DNA of 64,000 nucleotides from Rhabditophanes sp. KR3021 (GCA_963281155.1 CAUJLY010000004.1:3038001-3102000), one strand, 5' to 3'. Shown: positions 25,701-37,437, counted from the stretch's first letter. Translations and numbers: made by a program. Notes: generated by a model not told the origin, from the sequence alone.

Positions 25701-28548
25701 CTTGTCATCGACTGGTACGGCAGCAGCTCCAGACATAGCATCTAGAATTTAAACATTAATGTTGGTATATAGACTTTTTGAAATTTAATTTGGAATGACT
25801 CATTGAAAAGCTTTACAAATCGTCCAATAATGTTCTAAACATTGGTATTTTTAAAAGCTCAAATTTTAGCATACGAAGCATTAAATAATGGAACAACTTC
25901 TGTCACAATGAACATTAAAGACTTCGATGATTCGCTATGTGTTGAATTTCGGAGTCTTTCTAAACTTGACTAATGTTGACTATAATCAAAAGAGCTCCAG
26001 AAAGCAAGTTGATCCAGTGAAGACTGAAAACAATTCCACACTCAATGCATGTTACAACACCTGCTCGTAAATTTATCCTTGAATAAACCTTATATTTGTA
26101 TGCTTATCTAATCTTGTTTCTTATCTTATTATTTGTTGTATCCCTAATTAATATAACTTTTATGCTAATAAATATAATTTTTGGAGTCTCATTTAAAGTA
26201 AAAGAAATCATACCGGCGGTCTCCTGTTGTGAAGCACCCACAGCAGCAAAATAACATATTACTTTCTTGGTGTTTTCAGTCTTTCCGGCTCCGGATTCTC
26301 CAGTAATCAACATAGATTGATTCTCGTGGTTTTGGAGCATGTTTCTGTAAGCTTCATCAGAGACAGCGAACAAGTGAGGTGGCATTTCAGTACGACGCTT
26401 GCCCATGAAAAGTCTAGCACAGGAGTCTGTGTAGATTGGAAGTCTCTTGTAAGGGTTGATTACAACGCAGAAAAGACCGGAGTAGGTGTAAATGAGCATA
26501 GCAGCATAACGGGAACGTCTGAAATGTTTGTGAATAAATATACTAAATTAAGCTACTTACAAATTCCAAAGGACTGATGCGTCATTAAGGAAAGACAAGT
26601 TTGACATGTCTTCGGTTTTCTCTGAAAATATTGATGATGAGAAATATAAAAACATGCTAAATTTCTTTACCGAACTTAGGGGGGTTCTGCTCGAGGAGAT
26701 CGGCTATCTAATTAAATTAAATTATTTAAATTATGAATAATCAAGCAATAAATACCTTGACAGTTTTTTCAAGACCACCAGTAACCAAGACAGATCCAGT
26801 GTCACCTTTGGTTGATTTCAATTCAACGGCAATGTAACCTAAGATTTATGTTATTAAATAGTTCATTTATTTATTTTAAATTTTTTGTTTGGAAAATTGC
26901 TAATTTGCATTTCAATGATATAATTTACTAAACCGTCCACTAACTTTTGAAGGATTAGTTTGGTGACTATATGAACATATGCAACACACCAAAATATGGG
27001 TATAAAGGTACAATAAATAATTAGTACTTATTAAACTCTATCTAAATGAACACAAGAAAGTTACTGCCCAAGTCCATGACAATAAGGAAAATGGTTATGA
27101 ATATGCCCTAAGTAAATTATTATATTATTACTAATTATCTTTTAGCCAACTCCAGTTAAAGTTGTTAAGAGAGTATATGATTCAAATTATGAGAGTTGAG
27201 TAAGTTTTGATTAATATTTAAAATTCAAAAATATATGTTTAGTCTGACTACTAAGAAGAAACCTTTATCAAATAAAGTCCGGAGCTCACAGCATTTTTAG
27301 CCAAACCATACACTACCAATCCTGTTGGATATGCATACAAAATTGTTGATGAGTATATTGGAAAGTCGGATGGATCTAATGATGACTTGCCTAGAGTTAG
27401 CCAACATTCTGAGCTTTCCTCAAAATTTGATCCCTTTAACAGATCACAAGACTAGCGTTTTCCAGGAAAATATGTGCACATCATCAACAGTAAATCAAAG
27501 TTCTATCAAATAGATGTATTTCAAATTCCTAGAGCCACAACAGTACGTCCATATGAGAGTATCTTGATTAATCGTAATAAAGATAGTTTATTTACTCTTC
27601 ACTATGGAGATAGTTTTGCCTTCATCGACGCTGTATCACGGAACCAGATCGAAGAATTGTATTTTTTAATTATGGGATGGTTCATGACTTTAAAACAAAC
27701 TATTTATTTGCGAGAGAAGAAAGAAGTTTGTAGGGGGAGTTATTATTACACTAAAAAATTGGTCTTTGAAAACAGTGTTAATAAGAACGAAGATCTCAGT
27801 TTGACTATAATGCTACCTAAGGATGTTTATGCGTTTATCAAAGGAAATAATGATATTGAAAAGAGCTATTTACAAAGCGTCTTATGAAATGAAGCCATCT
27901 GAAGACTGCGTCCCCACAGTTTCTTCTCTATTAGACACGAAATCATTTTAAAGCATAATTTGAAATTTAATGAAATAAGAGATGCGAGATGTGTTGCAAT
28001 TACTACCAATATTAAAAACAGTCTTCGAGTTAGCAAAGTAGATCAAGAATGGTATGAAAATGTGTGTTCTACTAAGAAAGCTACAAATGCGGAATATATG
28101 AGAGTTGGTACAGAAAAATGAAATTCTGACCCATCTAGGTTAACTGATAAGGAGAAAACTTCTGTAAAAGTAGTTAAAACAATGAAGTCCAACATTGCGA
28201 AAAAATATGAAAATAGAAGAGCAATTAAGGGAAAAGGAAGGGAGGAATTGTCAGATGAGTTGAAAATCTTTATGATAAGGTAGTAGCTGCTGCAACACGT
28301 CAAAGAAAAAACTCCTAAAGCAATAAGTATATTTTTCTATTTTTAATAAATATTGTCTATCTTAATTAGTTTAATGATTGATCTATACCTTCTTCGGCAT
28401 CGGCTAACCAAAAGTTTTTCTTGGAGTCGTAGGGCTTGGATTGATCCTAAAAGGGTATGTATTTTATTTGGTACTATTCAATTACCTTAAGCGTTTTTTC
28501 TCTTGTTTGCCGCAAGTAAGGCCATGATTCATGTTCTTCACAATTCAT
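16739..28548 (-). CDS. Muscle myosin heavy chain (class II), complete
   Basis: Sixteen exons (28548-28486, 28446-28389, 26838-26756, 26707-26671, 26621-26561, 26518-26214, 25741-25338, 24088-23741, 23648-23390, 22878-22601, 22549-22282, 22140-20426, 19271-19118, 18986-18103, 17951-17339, 17061-16739) join without a break to 1950 residues, the normal length. Visible: SH3-like N-terminus, P-loop GESGAGKT (about 174-181), switch-I region NNNSSRFGK, switch [21 protein letters not shown], lysine-rich loop 2 ([11 protein letters not shown]), SH1/SH2 helix [16 protein letters not shown] region, then over 1100 residues of heptad coiled coil. It powers filament sliding in muscle. VLWNLRSRYA and the [15 protein letters not shown] block resemble pharyngeal MYO-2 of worms more than body-wall UNC-54, but the paralogue is not certain. 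Intron 22281-22143 starts with GC, not GT. Five introns hold decayed plus-strand fragments. Confidence 0.97.
19476..20330 (+). pseudogene. Decayed HNH homing-endonuclease-like gene (NUMOD4-HNH-NUMOD1 order) in a myosin intron
   Basis: The order of recognisable pieces, read in three plus-strand frames, is: an N-terminal [14 protein letters not shown] with a possible small intron; a NUMOD4-like strand set ([20 protein letters not shown], then YLRVALL) at about 19627-19712; an HNH core with [20 protein letters not shown] and NH at 19746-19811; after a frame change, [20 protein letters not shown] and YSHDTGL at 19820-19885. Finally a NUMOD1/IENR1-like helix-turn-helix ([12 protein letters not shown], stop, [18 protein letters not shown]) runs to about 20310. 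D-N-R-x-x-N-L-E-W is diagnostic of the HNH_3 group. At least two frameshifts and two stops (19958, 20225) show it is dead. It fills the intron 19272-20425 of the myosin gene, antisense to it. Confidence 0.75.
23100..23308 (+). pseudogene. Isolated NUMOD1/IENR1-like nuclease-associated DNA-binding end in a myosin intron
   Basis: From about 23165 the plus strand reads [18 protein letters not shown], then [14 protein letters not shown], then GFRWDYLN and a TAG stop at 23306. This follows the IENR1 pattern: a beta hairpin, S/V-x-x-A-A-x-x-hydrophobic-G-V-S helix-turn-helix, then G-F-x-W-x-Y. An in-frame stop precedes it (about 23158), after [15 protein letters not shown]. It sits in the intron between myosin exons at 23390 and 22878, antisense to the host, like the HNH relic one block downstream. 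Confidence 0.6.
24471..25160 (+). pseudogene. Unidentified decayed plus-strand fragment in a myosin intron
   Basis: Short protein-like segments separated by stops can be read on the plus strand, for example [19 protein letters not shown] (about 24570) and lysine-rich stretches near 24985-25110 ([19 protein letters not shown]). GTAAG- and TTTAG-like borders suggest a former multi-exon gene. I do not recognise the family. It occupies the 1.25-kb intron 24089-25337 of the myosin gene. Confidence 0.3.
27040..28310 (+). pseudogene. Unidentified decayed protein-coding fragment in myosin intron 2
   Basis: The largest open piece, 27474-27887, gives a coherent globular-looking sequence ([56 protein letters not shown]). 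It is extended upstream in another frame at 27300-27450 ([16 protein letters not shown]) and downstream at 27970-28280, with stops between. The family is not recognised; no endonuclease motif was found. It lies in the 1.55-kb intron 26839-28388, antisense to myosin, like the other relics. Confidence 0.4.
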
Positions 28549-30370
28549 TGTTTCGTTTCTTTAGGCAATATGGATAGCTTAAAAAAGGAATAGTATACTG
28601 ACGATTTAAAATATAACTGTCACTGATTGGACACTAAATATATGATTTGACGACAAACGACTAACGGCAGACGTTGTACACCAATTAAACAGTGCTTAAT
28701 TTTAGCAAGTATTAATGCTAAATCCAAAGAAACTTTACCGAGGGGAAGTTCGAGGAAACTGAATAGTCCGCCTATTTTTTTGCGTTGATACGGCAAGACC
28801 TTCAACAACATATCTGAAGATACAACCATTTTACGTGGTCTCTGTTCAGCCTTCCAGAGAAAAGCCAGTTTGGACAGAGTAATATCTATAATCTATGCGT
28901 TACTGCACATATATTCAGCTATATGTGCTGAGGGGGGTGTACAGTCAATCTCAAGATCTGCGCAAACTTCACCAGCTTGTATTGCGGGAGTGCTGTTCTA
29001 AATCTTCGTACTTTCTTACTTTGATATGTTACTTCTTTCTCAGCAATGGTGTTGCCTTCAATTTCAAGTAGATCTGTCTCTTAATCCCAAAGCTAATCAC
29101 TTCTTACTCTCAAATCTAATTTCATCTCAAACATCTAATTTGTTTGATCAAAACTACTTCTTCATCCCGTAATCAATGATATATTCAAAAAAGTTTATAT
29201 ATCAAATACTGTACAACTTTCCCCTCTAAATTTTTTACTCTATCTTTTTTAAAGCAAGCACACTAGATTCTCATCAAGGATATGATTCTAATAATACTCA
29301 TTATGTGTGTACACTTTCCATCTCAACTTTTTTTAAAGCCTTTTCAAAAAAGAGTTGTTATTATTGTAGATATGGATGTTTACTTAAAAAAATAAAACTA
29401 AATGAATGGATAAATGATTGATACATTTTCCAAATATTTTTATGAATTGTTGTAAAGAAGTAATGTGATAGATACAATGCTTCGACAAAATCAAGTTCTC
29501 AATGCTTCAATATAGCCCATTTGACTAGCACATATAACAACAATGAACTCTACGAAATTCTACAAACAACAAGTAAAGAAAGGGATTTATCTAAATAGAC
29601 ACTAAAAATTTGTCTCTATCAAAAAATGATTTAGCCCCCAAAATTTTGTGTATAAAATAAACAAGAGAATGATTGGAATGGCATTTGTGAATTCATACTA
29701 TCAAATTTTTGACAACTCAATAAATGTGGTTCTTAATTGAGATTAAAACTTTTAGTAACTCAATAGTTATGATTATTATTTGAGATCCAGATGACCAACC
29801 AAGAGATATTTTCTTAATTACTTTACGTTTTTAAGTAATTGCTCTAAATTATTATTTCAATATATTGTTATTTAACTAAGCCTGTATAAAGAAGTTATTT
29901 TAGGTTTGCATCATCTTTCTTCCAATCAACTTCTAACTTTTCTTTCTGAGAGTTTACGTAAACTTTTGACGCTCTTGAAATTGTAAATACATTAAGATAA
30001 GGTACTTGATGAACTTTAAGTGTTACTGAGAAAAGGTTATCAAAAGATTACAGAAGGCTTATTGAAATATTTATTATTAAATTTATTTAGGGCGAGAAGT
30101 CTTTCACTAATAGGATTTAATGAGTATCCCTTTGTCAACAATCAGATTTGTGTTATTAAAAGTAAAATCAAATAACTGATCTTATATAGTATTACATTTA
30201 TATTTATCAATATTGTATGATTACATTTTTTTGATATAAATAATTGAACAAATTTTGAATTTTATCATCTCAACCAAAATGAAATAAGGTGCGGCGGTCA
30301 ACAACTCATACATCTTATATTATCGAAGCTTAATAAACTAAACATTCCCTATTAAATTCATCTTGTTAAA
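28549..30370. other. Divergent intergenic region: myosin promoter side and thioredoxin upstream
   Basis: About 1.8 kb between divergent genes. The first 350 bp past the myosin start are less AT-rich than the rest and may hold the promoter or muscle enhancers. No coding segment, RNA gene or repeat array is convincing; the minus open frame at 28620-28829 has no family features. Confidence 0.5.
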
Positions 30371-30995
30371 ATGAGTTTTAATAGATTTGCATTGTCTGTA
30401 TTCACGAATGTTAGACTTTCAAATGTGGCTTCATCTCAATGTAAGACCGATTTGATCAATATTATTTATCATTTTCAGCTCGTAATGCCAGCTCAATCAA
30501 GGACCTTGTAACTATTGAAAAGCTATTTAAGCCTAACGAGGTGACTGTTAATACCACTGAAGCTTTAAAGGATAAAGTAACAGCTATTTATTTTACAGCT
30601 GGGTGGTGTCCAAGCTGTAGGCCATTCACCAACAAATTAAAGGTAATAATTAGTTAGCATTAACAATAATGATTATTTGCATTTTGATTTAGCGCTTCTA
30701 TGATAAAATCAACAAGGAAAAGCACCAGTTGGAAGTGATTTTTGTATCACTTGATAAAACACCTGAAGATATGTTGGAGTATTATGATGAAAAAATGAGT
30801 AAATGGCTAATCATGCCCTATAACATGGATCATGTTAAAGCTTTAAGACAAGAATGTGGAGTTTCTACCATTCCAGCGCTAAAAGTTGTCAAAAGCGATG
30901 GAACTATCGTTATCGATAATGCTAGAACCGAAGTAGATGAAAAGGGATCAGACGCTGAAGCTTTATTTGCCGAATGGAAAAAACTTACCAATTGA
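30371..30995 (+). CDS. Thioredoxin-like / nucleoredoxin-like protein with WCPSC active site
   Basis: Three exons, 30371-30440, 30479-30642 and 30693-30995, join to 178 residues. The fold is visible as KVTAIYFTAGWCPSCRPFTN (first strand and redox helix), then EVIFVSLDKTPEDMLEYY, then the cis-proline loop VSTIPALKVVKSDGTIV. The YY and SLD insertions are characteristic of the tryparedoxin/nucleoredoxin branch. The active site is W-C-P-S-C where nucleoredoxins usually have W-C-P-P-C. The first 23 residues (MSFNRFALSVFTNVRLSNVA) are basic and hydroxylated with no acidic residue, compatible with a mitochondrial presequence. An AATAAA occurs at about 31054. Its role is probably thiol-disulfide exchange; the partner is unknown. 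Confidence 0.85.
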
Positions 30996-32982
30996 AGTAG
31001 TACTATTTCAATTGTACTAACTTGGTGTTTTATTAGTTGAAAACTTAATTTTAAATAAACTACATCCTCTAACTTTTATTATTTTTTTAATTCTTCTCAG
31101 CTTCAAGTTTATTTATCTTTTCGCAAAACAATAATTAACATTTATTGCTGTCATTTTTGTCGAAATATTAAGCGTATAATATTACAAGAATTTGATTTCT
31201 TTAGAGGTAATAACATTAGGTAAATTTGATTGTATTAGAATAAATACGAACGATATCTCATATACTGGTTTTGTATGATGATGTTAACCTCAGGAAACAG
31301 GATTTAAAACATATAATTTGATTCTATTTTTACATCATTTATTTCAATATAATTATGATTTCTAATTAAAATAGTTTGTCTTTCTTGAATTAATCTAAAA
31401 TAACACTAGTATAAAAAGATTATATTTATTTCGATTGAACCACGGTCGCGTTTCAGTTTACCCTCCTCCTAGGTATTATTTTATTTTACATTTTCAAATT
31501 TATATTTTAAAAATGTCTTAGTTATTTTAAATTGAAAAGATCAGTTTGATGCACAAGATAAATATATAGGTGTTATTTATATTATTACATTTTTTTTCAT
31601 CACTAATTTCCATGTCAACCGCGCGCTGCGTTAGAATCAAGCCTCACCACATAACTAACATAACTACTTATTTATAAGCATATATTTTATACAATCATTT
31701 ATATTTGTACACTAATAAAAATATCTAAAATTCTAAATTCTTTCCTCTGCTCCGTAACAATAATATGTTGCAAAGAACCATTATTTCTCAGAAACTCGTT
31801 TTACCGTTACACTCACCGGTGTGGTTGATTTTGCTTGTCTTTAAAGTTCTTTTAAACATTAGGTTGGTAGTTTCCGAAAGTAAAATTTTTACTACGGCTT
31901 ACGTTATCTTAACAGCCACATTTTGTTTGTGTGATTAGCATACTACTTGCACAATACAAAGTAATCAAAAAGCTGGAGGCCGACAAAAAGTAACTTCCAT
32001 CTCGAACACAAGCTTTGACACTTCAAACACCGCAATCTTGAATAGTAACTTATTTACCATATCACAAGAAATATACTAGAAATATACCCACTATAGTTAG
32101 TATATGGTTTCATTCCACAAAAAATACCCTTTTAATTACTTTTCAAAGTTTCGTCAACTTTCATCAACTTTTGTCAGGTTTCGTCAAGTATCTTTTTTGT
32201 TTATTTAATTGTGGATCGACAAATTTTTTTGCATTCCTTAATGATAATATTGTTTACCAAAATAGAAGACGCGACCTTTTGATTTTGATGAATTAGGTGA
32301 TCAAATTGTGGTTTGACATAGCAATGTGTCAACCTTCGTTTGTGTAAATATATTAAATGCATTATTTTGGTAATATTGAATTTTTACCAATACCTAAAAA
32401 TACTAACGCTCCTTTCAAAAGCTATTCTTAATCTTTACCTATTAGTTGTTGTTAGCTGTTATTAGTCGTTGTTAGATGTTATTTCATACCTTTATAACGT
32501 ATTAAACCAACTTTTAGACAAATTAATGAAACAGTCGCGCTTAATTATGCACATGTAGTCTAAATAAGGGGTTATTTAAAAAATTTGCGCGATTTTAATA
32601 CTTCTAATGATGGGTAATTGAAGATAATTAGGTAATGGTTCGTTGGTTATTGAATGCTTTTGTAAACTTGAAAATAAAGTCAAAAGAGTAAAATACTTGA
32701 TGTGTATGCTTCATGTGAAATGAACAAAATACATTTCGCATCATTTTCTATATCAAAAATACATTTCGTATCATATTTTAAATATATCTATCTTTGCAAG
32801 TTAATTTAACATTTTTCAAAATTATTTTCATAAATTGTTCACTAGTGCATATTCTAATTATTTTTTGATCAAATATTCTTCTTACGATTTTGGTGATTAA
32901 ATTTATGATAAAATGAACCGATCAACTTTTATTATAATTTAAACTATTTTCAACTTTATTATAATTCGAATTATTTTCAGTT
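30996..32982. other. Intergenic region of about 2 kb, very AT-rich
   Basis: No gene is visible. A degenerate pyrimidine-rich short repeat (TTTCGTCAACTTTCATCAAC and variants) occurs at about 32149-32189, and TTAG-TGTT repeats near 32443-32485. It should contain the promoter of the downstream membrane-protein gene. Confidence 0.5.
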
Positions 32983-35900
32983 ATGGAGATCGCATTACAG
33001 GGGTCCTCAAGAGGAATTTCTTATCAAGGATACCAAAATTCTTTCATTCAATGCATCTTCGAGGAGGGAGATGTAGTTGGAAAGAACGAAAGATACGAAT
33101 TCCGTTGTGACTCAGATCTTCAATGCTGTGGTAGAGTATGTTGCGTTCCAGAACCAGTAGAAATTCCATTGTGGCTATGGATTTTATTCATTCTTCTAAT
33201 GCTCATTTTCTTAGCTGCTTTCTTAGGTCTTCTCTATTATTTCTGGTCTAAAAGAGAGAAAAAAGGTTAGTTTAAGAGCACTCATACCTCACATTACCCA
33301 CACATAGCATAACAAATAATATTTATACTTGCATGTCATCTATCCCTTAAATAATTTTAGCCAAATCCCTTGCACACCCAATTATCAGACCCGCTAACAC
33401 CAACATCTATCGTTCCATCAAGTCAATTGACGATGATGATTATGTCGGACCTTCCCAGTACGATTCCTCCTACGTTTCTCCGGACTTTGTAATGAATGGG
33501 TATGGAAACAGAGGATATGTGGCCTACAATGGAAATGAAGATATGAACATAGATCGTCACCCTGGAAAAGCAGCCCATACGAGTGGATTTACTAGATTGA
33601 ATCGAGGCAGGGGTAACGAACATCAAGTTCAAATTAGACCTGCTTCTCAATCAACTGTAAATGAAAATGCTTACATGGTTCCACCAAGCAATGCCACTAC
33701 CACTCATGCCATTCATAATCCACAAGATCAACAACATAAACCAACTAAGAGAAATTATGAAGAAACTTACGAAGTAAATTACCATGAAGAAGTGACGATG
33801 GGAAGAGCTGATTCAAAGGAAATGCTGTAATAATATCTATTTATCCCAAAATAACAATAATTAATCACAGTAGTAGTAGTGTACATAAGCCATCACTCTC
33901 TTCTTTCCCTGCGTCATATTTTTATCACTAATTCTCTTTTACCAATTTTTTATCCTTACTCATAATCCATTTTCATCACACAATTTGTACTTTTTATATT
34001 TTGTACTGTATTAAAAAGATAAATTACTTTAGAAAAATTTGTTCCTTCACCAATGCAAGAATCATTACTTCCTAGGCCAAAAGCTCAACATATTATATCT
34101 CATACTGAAGATGAAATATCCCGTCCTGAAGACTTTGAAAACGTTGACACACGTCCACCAACGCCGCAGAAAGCTCAGCTTGCGTTTTACAGGTCTTTTA
34201 TTAAAATTAAAAAAGGGAACCAAATATTAAAATTAAAAAGGGAACCAAATATTAAAATTAATCATCAGAAGTCATTCGGATATCAAACATCATTTTGACC
34301 AACAGCACAGGCGTTGACATGATTGAGAAGGTAGACTTCAGGCATACTACATTTCCATGATCACAGTTGGTGATCTGTCTCATGAATCTTTCAACTAACA
34401 TAAATTCCAGATTTCCGGCCAATTCTTTGGTGGAACAGGAAGCTTTAGGTAAAGAGTGTCACCTGGATGGGTCCTGATCTTGTCCATTCTTGGTTTCTTT
34501 CTGTCAAACAAATTGCCACTCTTTAGTGTACGATTAAACTTGGCAAAATGATGGATGATTCTATCATCTTTTCTAGATTCACCGACATAAAAGACACTTT
34601 TCTTGAGAGACTTCTTCTATGCTGATGACATTATCGCCGTTTCTTGATCAAGTAGTAAGTATAGATAAGCTTGATGCTCCTTTGATAAAGTTCTTAACCG
34701 GGCCAAATCTTGTCCAAACAATCTCCAGCGTTGAAATTGGCATTGTACCCCCGTCGAACAATACATACTTCTCTACAACAACGGTATTGAATGTGAGCAG
34801 CTAATTCACGTTTACTAGGCAACACAACGATCTTGTTTACTTCCAATCGAATTTCACATTTGGCTAACAGCATATCATCATTGATTTCCTCTGACACTTC
34901 CAAATTGTCGATCGCATTTTTTACCTTCTGAAGAATTGCTTCAATTCCAGCCTTAAAATGATCGTCTTTCACCATTGCGTAGGAAAAATAAAAGAATAAC
35001 GTCATATATGATATATCCGACATTCCCTTACAAGGAGACGATCTGTATCGAGTAAGCCAGTGCGTACCAAAAAATTCATAGAATACATCATCATAGCAGT
35101 ATTATTTAGGCCGAAATTGTTAAATATCATACACATATCTTCAAAGTATCTTAAACTTGTAGCTTCATCTACAATTTCTTCACAATACACTTGACTGAAG
35201 CGAATGTACTTAATTAATATCTTTCTTAACTCAAGCACCTGATTTGTATTGGCAAATTTAGGAGTCTTCTTAAATTCCTCTTCAATCACATTCATATAAG
35301 CTTCTACTTTTGGCTGACTTCCTTTTAATCACTTCTCGTGTTCAGTCAAACCAGAGACATCCTTTCTTTGAAAAAACAAAAAACGATTTGGTTGCAATGA
35401 TTTGTCTGGAACTAAAAAGATTGGTCATTATTTAGGATAATTAACTTACGATCAACTTGTGAAACTCCCTTTCTTCCAACAGACAACCGTGTTTCATCAA
35501 CAATCGGTGGTTCTTTCCCAGAAGGTTCGTAACTAAGGCTTTTCACACCAAAAGTGATAGACATTTCATCTTTGCTTCTCTTTAGCTTGTTCTTTCCATC
35601 ACTTTTCTTCATAGTTTAACTCCGGTTGATTGCGCGGACAACTAAAATAAAGAAACAATAATTAGCAAGCGTCATAAACTAAATAACAACATAAATACAT
35701 TGAAAACACAGACAAGTTTAAACATAACTAATATTTATAATTTAAAAAATGTTCTTTGCTTGAATGTGCAATAATTAAAACTCAATTTTACAGGTCTCAG
35801 ACTGACTTAGTACCTAGTTATAATCCACTGGATTAGCTCAATTGTGATGATGATATAAGGCCATTTTCGATTGTTCACTTACTAACTTCATCATCACTAT

Positions 35901-36191
35901 AATGTTCTTACAATTTCATTATCATCATCACTATTCTATCCTTAATAAAGACTTCTACTTCAAGTGTTCATATTTTTATTAGTTTGTTGTCTTTCTTATA
36001 GACCCTTCGTCCCTGATCCCGTAGATGAATTGACTTTAGCCAACCCAGGACGCAGCAATGTTGAGTACCATGATGCTAGTGAAATCAGTACTTCCAAACA
36101 ACCTGATTCACATACCTTAGAAAGACCTCCATCAAGGAGAGCCGACGGAATGTTCTATAGGCCAGGTGTCGATAATGTACCTTCTTATTAA
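32983..36191 (+). CDS. Cys-rich single-pass membrane protein with two alternative cytoplasmic tails
   Basis: Exon 1 (32983-33265) encodes a short ectodomain with clustered cysteines (CDSDLQCCGRVCCVPEP), a transmembrane helix (LWLWILFILLMLIFLAAFLG) and a basic stop-transfer WSKREKK. It ends in phase 1 and can join either 33361-33830 (250 residues total) or 34033-34192 plus 36002-36191 (210 residues total); both options keep the frame exactly. Both tails are disordered and rich in N, Q, P and E. The paired-cysteine ectodomain followed by one helix recalls the VOPP1/WBP1 or Shisa style, but I cannot name the family. The ATG is 2 bases after TTATTTTCAG, a likely trans-splice acceptor; if it is cis, a signal-peptide exon may lie upstream. 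A minus-strand endonuclease relic is nested in the last intron. Confidence 0.72.
34200..34261. repeat. Short intronic tandem duplication, unit about 25 bp
   Basis: Units at 34200-34225 and 34226-34250, plus a partial third, all with ATTAAAATTAAAAA then GGGAACCAAAT. It starts just after the donor of the alternative exon. Confidence 0.85.
34290..35612 (-). pseudogene. Decayed GIY-YIG endonuclease-like gene, copy 3, nested in the membrane-protein gene
   Basis: A first exon at 35612-35450 (MKKSDGKNKLKRSKDEMS) has a good GTAAGT donor and rejoins at 35411, but a TGA at 35329-35331 interrupts the frame. Beyond it run an alpha-helical segment (35295-35027, LRKILIKYIRFSQVYCEE) and a further segment to 34694. 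From about 34700 a different frame carries the GIY-YIG core: AYLYLLLDQE, then LKKSVFYVGESRKDDRIIHH at about 34610-34560. Near 34380, in a third frame, MLVERFMRQITNCDHGN matches the family's E-a-M-x-x..LTN block. The core is better kept than in the two kinase-intron copies. No C2H2 finger was seen in front of it. It lies in intron 34193-36001, antisense to the host. Confidence 0.62.
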
Positions 36192-36327
36192 TATATAAAT
36201 TCTTTCACTTTTATGAATTACATTATTTTTATTAATCATAAGAGCTCTATGTAATTCCTTGTCATCCTTTTATCAATCGAATAAATATTGTATACACGTC
36301 GAATTGTTAATATGCAAATTAGTTGGC

Positions 36328-36337
36328 TATATAAATA
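36328..36337 (+). promoter_or_regulatory. TATA-like element upstream of the DNAJB11 gene
   Basis: TATATAAATA lies 51 bp before the ATG at 36388, a spacing that fits a core promoter with a short leader. Confidence 0.5.
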
Positions 36338-36387
36338 TCACCATCTTATTACATGCCTACTCATTTCATTGTCCAACTTAGTTCAAA

Positions 36388-37437
36388 ATGAAAACGTGTT
36401 CATTCTTTATTATTGCCTTGAGTGTATTATGCGTGCTGTTTATAGAGATCAATTGTGGCCGTGACTTTTACAAGATCCTCAAAGTTGCCAAAAACGTTGA
36501 CACTTCCCAAATCAAAAAGGCTTATAGAACGTTGGCTAAGGAACTACATCCTGACCGAAATCAGGATGATCCTACTGCCAATGAAAAGTTTCAAGATCTT
36601 GGAGCAGCATATGAAGTGTTAAATAATAAAGAAAAAAGACAGATTTATGATCGACATGGCGAAGAAGGACTATCTAATCACGGACAACAACAGAATAGTA
36701 GCCCTTTTGATTTGTTTGATGACTTTTTCGGAAATGGACAACAAGAAGAAGTACGTCGTGGTCAGGATGTTTGTATGCCTTTATCCGTGACTTTAGAAGA
36801 AGCTTACAACGGAGCCATTATCAGTATTGAAAGAGTCAAATCAGTTTATGTAAAAACTGGTGGAAAAAGAAAATGTAATTGCCACCATGAAATGCAAATG
36901 ATATCGTCAAGCCCTGGGAGATATGAAATGCGTCAAGTGAAGAAGTGCGATGAATGTGATAATGTCAAACTGGTTACTGAAACAGTAAAATATGATGTTG
37001 AGATTGAAGCGGGTATTGAAGATGGAACTGAAATGATTCAGTATGGAGAAGGAGAACCTGACACAGATGGAGAAAGTGGTGATTTGAAATTTATTATTCG
37101 TATTCAAAAGCACACAGTATTTGAAAGAAAGGGAATGGATTTGTATTCGAACATCACTATTTCACTGGAGCAAGCTTTGAACGGATTTGAAATGAGAATA
37201 CCACATCTTGATGGCCATTTTGTTGATGTTTCAAGGAAAAAGGTGACTTGGCAAACTGCTTCCATTCGTAAGCAAGGTGAAGGATTCCCAAGTGTTAATT
37301 ATAAATCTACTAAAGGATTGTTGTACCTTACATTTGATGTCAAGTTTCCTAGAGGATTGCTTTCTGAGGAAACAAAACAAATTATAACAAGTATTTTGCA
37401 CGAGAAACATGAACCTCTTCTTTATAATGGTCTTTAA
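36388..37437 (+). CDS. DNAJB11: ER-resident Hsp40 co-chaperone (DNAJB11/ERdj3)
   Basis: An intronless gene of 349 residues (family about 355-360). It has a signal peptide (MKTCSFFIIALSVLCVLFIE), a J domain beginning RDFYKILKVAKNVD with the HPD motif in ELHPDRNQ, a short G/F-type linker (PFDLFDDFFG), and a client-binding domain with a reduced cysteine set (KCNCHHEM, KKCDECDN) where DnaJ has a full zinc site. This arrangement is specific to ERdj3, and the C-terminal FPRGLLSEETKQIITSIL matches it. It stimulates the ATPase of BiP and binds unfolded secretory proteins in the ER lumen. AATAAA at 37467 follows the stop. No ER-retention KDEL is present, as expected for ERdj3. Confidence 0.95.
   Translation: MKTCSFFIIALSVLCVLFIEINCGRDFYKILKVAKNVDTSQIKKAYRTLAKELHPDRNQDDPTANEKFQDLGAAYEVLNNKEKRQIYDRHGEEGLSNHGQQQNSSPFDLFDDFFGNGQQEEVRRGQDVCMPLSVTLEEAYNGAIISIERVKSVYVKTGGKRKCNCHHEMQMISSSPGRYEMRQVKKCDECDNVKLVTETVKYDVEIEAGIEDGTEMIQYGEGEPDTDGESGDLKFIIRIQKHTVFERKGMDLYSNITISLEQALNGFEMRIPHLDGHFVDVSRKKVTWQTASIRKQGEGFPSVNYKSTKGLLYLTFDVKFPRGLLSEETKQIITSILHEKHEPLLYNGL

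Noticed and set aside
28620..28829. Minus open frame upstream of myosin, possible extra 5' exon
   Set aside because: The myosin N-terminus is complete at 28548 and the frame has no family features; it is probably promoter or leader sequence.
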